This document shows, in pieces, positions 5,872 to 9,121 of a stretch of 9,121 nucleotides of DNA (position 1 is its first letter; each line of letters starts with the position of its first letter). The DNA is from DASQBT01 sp035635075 (lineage in GTDB: Bacteria; Pseudomonadota; Gammaproteobacteria; Burkholderiales; Thiobacillaceae). The notes beneath the pieces were generated by a model that searched no databases, had not been told where the DNA came from, and saw only the letters and a list, made by a program, of their open reading frames with translations. Made by a program: the position numbers and the translations under genes. The DNA is taken from NCBI GenBank assembly GCA_035635075.1, contig DASQBT010000132.1, positions 1 to 9,121 of the forward strand. The letters are read 5' to 3'.

Positions 5872-7078
5872 GACGCGCCCCCTTCTCCAAGGGTCGGATG
5901 TTCAGGCGGATGCCCTTGCTCTTGTCTTTGTCCTCGTACGAGTTGACCGCGAGACCCTGAACTGCCGCGGCTGCTTTCAACTGCTCGAGCCAGGCGCTGT
6001 CTGCCTCGGCCAGTGACGCGCTGATCACATCCCCTTCGTAGTTCAATGCCTGAACCCGGATGTTGCCGATTCTGGGCCAGGCTTGACCGAGCCGGTCCAG
6101 CAGGCCAACCAGGGCGTTGGGCGAAGGATTGCCGGTCACGGTTTGCATGCTCTGGAGCCGTTCCCTTACCTGCCAAGGCGGATCGACGATGGCCGAATTG
6201 GCAGGCAGGGCCTGCTCGGCCAGCACATGCATTTCGCGCTGAACGCTGGCATTTTCCCGCGCCAGCATCGCCCAATCCAGGCCGAGGCCTACCAACTGGA
6301 TGACTGCCAGGGCGGCCACGCCCCAGACGGCAGGACGCGCCAACCGCGTCCAGTCCATCCGCTTGAGACCGGGGGCATGTTTGCCTTGCAGCAGGTTGGG
6401 CAGTTCCGGCCATGGGGCGGTCCGCCAATCCCAGGAGCCGGCTGCCTCAGCCGGCATTTCAAGGGCTGCACGCCAGCGATCCCAGTCGGGTGACCCGGCA
6501 TTCTCGCCCACATAGACCCTTACTCCCTGGGGGCGTCCGCGTTGGGCAAGGGCCAGGATGAGGCCGACCGGCGGCTCGCCATCGTCCAGAGACATTCCCT
6601 CGCACCTGCCGAATCGTGCAACTGAGTTGTTGCTTTTCCAGCCGACTGACCAGCTGCCCTCTGCCCAAGGCAGAAGCAAATATTCGGGCTGGGCGCTTTC
6701 GGGGTACAAGCCTAATCCGGCGAGTTTTGCAAGGACACGACTCAGCCAGGCTTCGTCCATCACCGCCAAAATCGATTCGCCACCCTTGACGCGGTCCATT
6801 GCCACAGCGTGGATCGCATCTGCTTCGGTCAGGGTCGCCGCCTCGGCGGCCGCTGGCAGCAATGGAGCCAGCCGGCGGTCGGGCAAATCCGGCAAGGTCG
6901 CCTTCACAGTGAGCACGAGGTCGCTGGCGAGGATCAGGTGGCAGCGTCGTGATCGGGGCAGATCCACCAGCCTGTTGCCGCTGCTTTGAAGCTGGCCTTG
7001 ATCGTTCAACAGCGCCCAGGCGCAGTCCGTCTCTTCCAGGAAAGCGTCGCGCCGCAAATAGAGGCGGAGTTCGCTCAT
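5861..7078 (-). CDS. gspL: Type II secretion system protein L
   Basis: This 405-residue bitopic protein has a cytoplasmic domain (about 1-245) that in the family has an actin-like fold and recruits the GspE ATPase. The NLLQGKHAP stretch (228-236) is a typical GspL signature just before the membrane. A single transmembrane helix spans about 249-271, followed by a coiled region (274-292) and a periplasmic ferredoxin-like domain (about 315-400) that pairs with GspM. Length and topology are normal for the family. The ATG at 7078 overlaps the gspK stop (ATGA), indicating coupled translation. Confidence 0.93.
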   Translation of the reverse strand: MSELRLYLRRDAFLEETDCAWALLNDQGQLQSSGNRLVDLPRSRRCHLILASDLVLTVKATLPDLPDRRLAPLLPAAAEAATLTEADAIHAVAMDRVKGGESILAVMDEAWLSRVLAKLAGLGLYPESAQPEYLLLPWAEGSWSVGWKSNNSVARFGRCEGMSLDDGEPPVGLILALAQRGRPQGVRVYVGENAGSPDWDRWRAALEMPAEAAGSWDWRTAPWPELPNLLQGKHAPGLKRMDWTRLARPAVWGVAALAVIQLVGLGLDWAMLARENASVQREMHVLAEQALPANSAIVDPPWQVRERLQSMQTVTGNPSPNALVGLLDRLGQAWPRIGNIRVQALNYEGDVISASLAEADSAWLEQLKAAAAVQGLAVNSYEDKDKSKGIRLNIRPLEKGARHDQ

Positions 7079-8064
7079 AGTTCGGCCCTCCAGACAAGTT
7101 TCGGCAAGACTGGTCCTTCCCGGTGGTACAAAGCCTGGTTGCCGATGGCCAAACGTTCATTTCGCACCCTTACCTGCACCAGGAAATATTGGCTGGATAC
7201 AGACACCATTTCTCCCGGCGCGGTCAACCCTTCCGGCAGGGCCAGTTGAAAATCCTGGGAATTGCGGTAATAAGTGCGCTCCCGCCTGGCCACCATCGCG
7301 TAGGCCTGCTGCGAGGTCAGCCCCTCCACCAGCGCAGCCAGGACCTCAGGACTCGCCGTATTGACATTGATCGGCGTACGCGCGGGCAGTACAGCAACAT
7401 ACGGGCGCAATACCGAGAGCACGTTGCGGTCGAAGCCCTTCACACGCAGCAACTCATTCACACTAAGCAGGGGTCGGTTGGCGGCCCGGTAGGGCGTCGC
7501 AAGATCTTCGTAATAGGCCGACTCGGCACTGTCTGGGTTAAGCGGAGCATCGTCTGCGTCCATCCAGTCGGCAACCAGATAGGCCAGGTTGTCCGGCAAG
7601 TGCAGGATGCGCAGCAGGCGAACAAAAATGGCCAGTTGGCCTGCGTCGGCCTGGCCATTCACGACCAGGTTGTTGAGATTGAAACGCGCCTGTGCGTCCT
7701 CCATCCCGCCTGACACCCGGTAACCCTCGGCTTCCACGGGGGGCAACTGGGTGGCCCAAACTTCGCCGAGGTGGTCCACGCTGCTATGGAGCGTATCTTC
7801 CAGAAGCACCGAAGCCCCCCATTGCTGGGCTGCGCGCAAAACCCAGTGGGCCTGGTCCGCGCGGGTGAGGTTTTCCAGTCGACGCCATTCCACTCGCGAG
7901 CGGAACATGAAACTGCTGGCCGCCAGAGCCGCGATCGCGACCACAAGCATGGCAACCAGCACTGCGGCGCCGTGCTGGCGTGCGGCAATGGCGCGGACGC
8001 TTGGGCAAGCAGTGTGCTTGCGCAGCACAGGCGAAGGCCCCGGTTGTTCTCGATAACGGATCAT
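7075..8064 (-). CDS. gspK: Type II secretion minor pseudopilin K
   Basis: The protein has 329 residues. A prepilin-type site occurs at RQHG32|AAVLVAMLVVA, followed by a hydrophobic helix. Glutamate at +5, present in other pseudopilins, is replaced by valine, as is normal for GspK, which caps the pseudopilus tip. The large alpha-helical insertion domain is visible (ARFNLNNLV, VADWMDADD, PLLSVNELLRVKGF, TPINVNTASPEVL), including acidic residues of the kind that bind calcium in GspK. The start at 8064 overlaps the gspJ stop (ATGA). This gives a 32-residue leader, longer than usual; a GTG at codon 13 (8028) is possible but lacks a ribosome site. GspK works with GspI and GspJ as the tip complex that starts pseudopilus assembly. 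Confidence 0.93.
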   Translation of the reverse strand: MIRYREQPGPSPVLRKHTACPSVRAIAARQHGAAVLVAMLVVAIAALAASSFMFRSRVEWRRLENLTRADQAHWVLRAAQQWGASVLLEDTLHSSVDHLGEVWATQLPPVEAEGYRVSGGMEDAQARFNLNNLVVNGQADAGQLAIFVRLLRILHLPDNLAYLVADWMDADDAPLNPDSAESAYYEDLATPYRAANRPLLSVNELLRVKGFDRNVLSVLRPYVAVLPARTPINVNTASPEVLAALVEGLTSQQAYAMVARRERTYYRNSQDFQLALPEGLTAPGEMVSVSSQYFLVQVRVRNERLAIGNQALYHREGPVLPKLVWRAEL

Positions 8065-8630
8065 TGCACACCCAGCACGCGCCGGATAGGCGTGCCATCG
8101 GCTTCGGCGATCGTGAGTTCGACGGCGCGAGGAAACGGATTCCCCGTTTTCGCTTGCCAAACGGCCAGCCACTGGCCCCCTGCGTCCAGGTACTTGAATG
8201 CGCAGGAACGCAGGCCGCTTAGCAAAGTGAACTCCTTCGGCGTGCTTGCAGGATTATTGACGTCGGACCAGACCAACCGGCTCAGGGTTGCTGGGGTGCA
8301 GCGGTAACCCGTCCGCTGCAAACCCAGATCAGCATCCTCCGGGAGCAGGCGCACGAAGTCGAATTCCAGCGCTCCATCCTGCCCTATCAGGGTGTGGAAA
8401 TCACTCACGCTCGGATTCTGCGGATCAAGACGCGACGTGGTATTGGAGAGGTCCGAAGCCATGACTGTGAAGGCCGCGGCCAGTTCCTTCAAGTCATCCA
8501 TTCTTGCCGTGGCGTGGCGCTGGGCATTAAGCACCGCATCCAGGGCCCGATAGGCCACCACGGCAAAAAGACTTAGCAATACCATGGCTACCAATACTTC
8601 CATAAGGGTAAATCCACGGGCGTTTGTCAT
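8061..8630 (-). CDS. gspJ: Type II secretion minor pseudopilin J
   Basis: The 189-residue protein begins MTNARG6|FTLMEVLVAM, a textbook prepilin peptidase site with phenylalanine at +1 and glutamate at +5. The rest fits GspJ: a helix running to about residue 60, then a beta-rich globular domain ending in the strand AVELTIAEADG. GspJ joins GspI and GspK in the tip complex of the pseudopilus. The ATG at 8630 overlaps the gspI stop by 4 bases, and the stop overlaps gspK by 4 bases. Size is typical for the family. Confidence 0.94.
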   Translation of the reverse strand: MTNARGFTLMEVLVAMVLLSLFAVVAYRALDAVLNAQRHATARMDDLKELAAAFTVMASDLSNTTSRLDPQNPSVSDFHTLIGQDGALEFDFVRLLPEDADLGLQRTGYRCTPATLSRLVWSDVNNPASTPKEFTLLSGLRSCAFKYLDAGGQWLAVWQAKTGNPFPRAVELTIAEADGTPIRRVLGVQ

Positions 8631-8998
8631 TGAGCCAAGATCAGGAACGCCACGCTGTGCTGCAGAGTTCTGGCTGGCTCCTCGCGGTCAGCTATCATGA
8701 CGTCGAGGCGCTCGAAGCGCGGATTGGGTGTGGCCTTGATTTCCTGGCGCACCACGAAGCGGTGGTTGGCAAACTCCTCTTCGGATGTGGTGGTGTCGGC
8801 AGCGGGCCACTCCTGCCGCGCAGTACGTTCAGTCACGATATTCTGGGCCAGCCAGAGCGCCAGCATGTGGTTGCGGTATTCGCCCACCCCTTCGATGCCC
8901 ACGCCCGAAGCGCGCAACGCCGCGGTCAGGCCGATCGCCACGATCGCCAGCGCAATCAGCATTTCCAGCAGAGTGAAACCACGGACGCGCCGCCTCAC
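8627..8998 (-). CDS. gspI: Type II secretion minor pseudopilin I
   Basis: This 123-residue protein starts with GTG at 8998, overlapping the TGA of gspH as GTGA. A basic leader (VRRRVRG7 read with initiator Met) precedes the cleavage site and FTLLEMLIALAIVAIG, with glutamate at +5. The family-typical stretch ALWLAQNIVTER (about 47-58) follows the N-terminal helix, and NHRFVVRQEIKATPNPRFERL resembles the conserved GspI beta region. GspI nucleates the tip complex with GspJ and GspK. The overlap and leader support the GTG start; the next ATG (codon 13) lies inside the membrane helix and would destroy the processing site. Confidence 0.93.
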   Translation of the reverse strand: MRRRVRGFTLLEMLIALAIVAIGLTAALRASGVGIEGVGEYRNHMLALWLAQNIVTERTARQEWPAADTTTSEEEFANHRFVVRQEIKATPNPRFERLDVMIADREEPARTLQHSVAFLILAQ

Positions 8999-9121
8999 GT
9001 GCCTTCTCCCGCGGTGGGCGCAGACTGAAAGTGGCCGCCTTTGCCGGTAACCTTGACGCGTTCTTCCCCCAACGCAATTTCCACCGAGAGATCGTGCGTA
9101 TCCTCGGTGCCCAGAGGCACC
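8995..9121 (-). CDS. gspH: Type II secretion minor pseudopilin H, C-terminal fragment
   Basis: An open frame enters from the right edge and gives 41 residues ending in ...FQSAPTAGEGT before the TGA at 8995-8997. The fragment contains strand-like VEIALGEERVKVTG. No prepilin signature is visible because the 5' end lies outside the window. The call rests mainly on position: gspH precedes gspI in nearly all such operons, and the stop overlaps the gspI GTG by 4 bases. Confidence 0.75.
   Translation of the reverse strand, partial: VPLGTEDTHDLSVEIALGEERVKVTGKGGHFQSAPTAGEGT

Noticed and set aside
8065..8172. Longer N-terminus for GspK
   Set aside because: The added residues lie within the gspJ reading frame, and the ATGA-overlapping start at 8064 matches the other junctions.

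Overview
The window looks like chromosomal DNA of a betaproteobacterium, probably of the Nitrosomonadales/Gallionellales/sulfur-oxidiser type. This is inferred from the fairly high GC content, the DUF2844-DUF3443 pair (families I know mainly from Betaproteobacteria), the gspN-terminated type II secretion cluster, and an octaheme cytochrome c of the hydroxylamine oxidoreductase (HAO) family. No species can be named from the sequence alone. All nine genes I support lie on the minus strand, so the biological order runs from high to low coordinates.

Region 1 (9121 to 4604) is the downstream half of a type II secretion operon: the 3' end of gspH, then gspI, gspJ, gspK, gspL, gspM and gspN. The reading frames overlap by 4 bases (GTGA or ATGA) at every junction except gspL/gspM, which overlap by 11, so the genes are probably translationally coupled. 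H, I, J and K are the (pseudo)pilins, L and M are inner-membrane assembly-platform proteins, and N is an accessory protein.

Region 2 (4526 to 2826) starts 77 bases after gspN with no visible terminator. It holds a DUF2844 exported protein followed, with no spacer, by a DUF3443 lipoprotein that starts at TTG behind a strong Shine-Dalgarno sequence. The DUF3443 protein appears to be circularly permuted: the segment that normally opens the domain, with its VDTG motif, sits at the extreme C-terminus, after the segment that normally ends the family. This is the most unusual item in the window.

Region 3 (2608 to 1658) is a single exported DUF302-domain protein. It has a proline/glutamine/alanine repeat built from three 42-bp units and a very methionine-rich stretch before the domain. 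A strong 12-bp inverted repeat without a U-tract lies just downstream.

Region 4 (1500 to 1) is a perfect FNR/ANR-type palindrome, followed at class II spacing by an extended -10 element, a leader with a hairpin, a good ribosome binding site, and an HAO-like octaheme cytochrome c that runs off the window edge. The layout suggests oxygen-responsive control of a periplasmic nitrogen-oxide or hydroxylamine enzyme. No tRNA, rRNA, CRISPR array, insertion sequence or other mobile element was seen.
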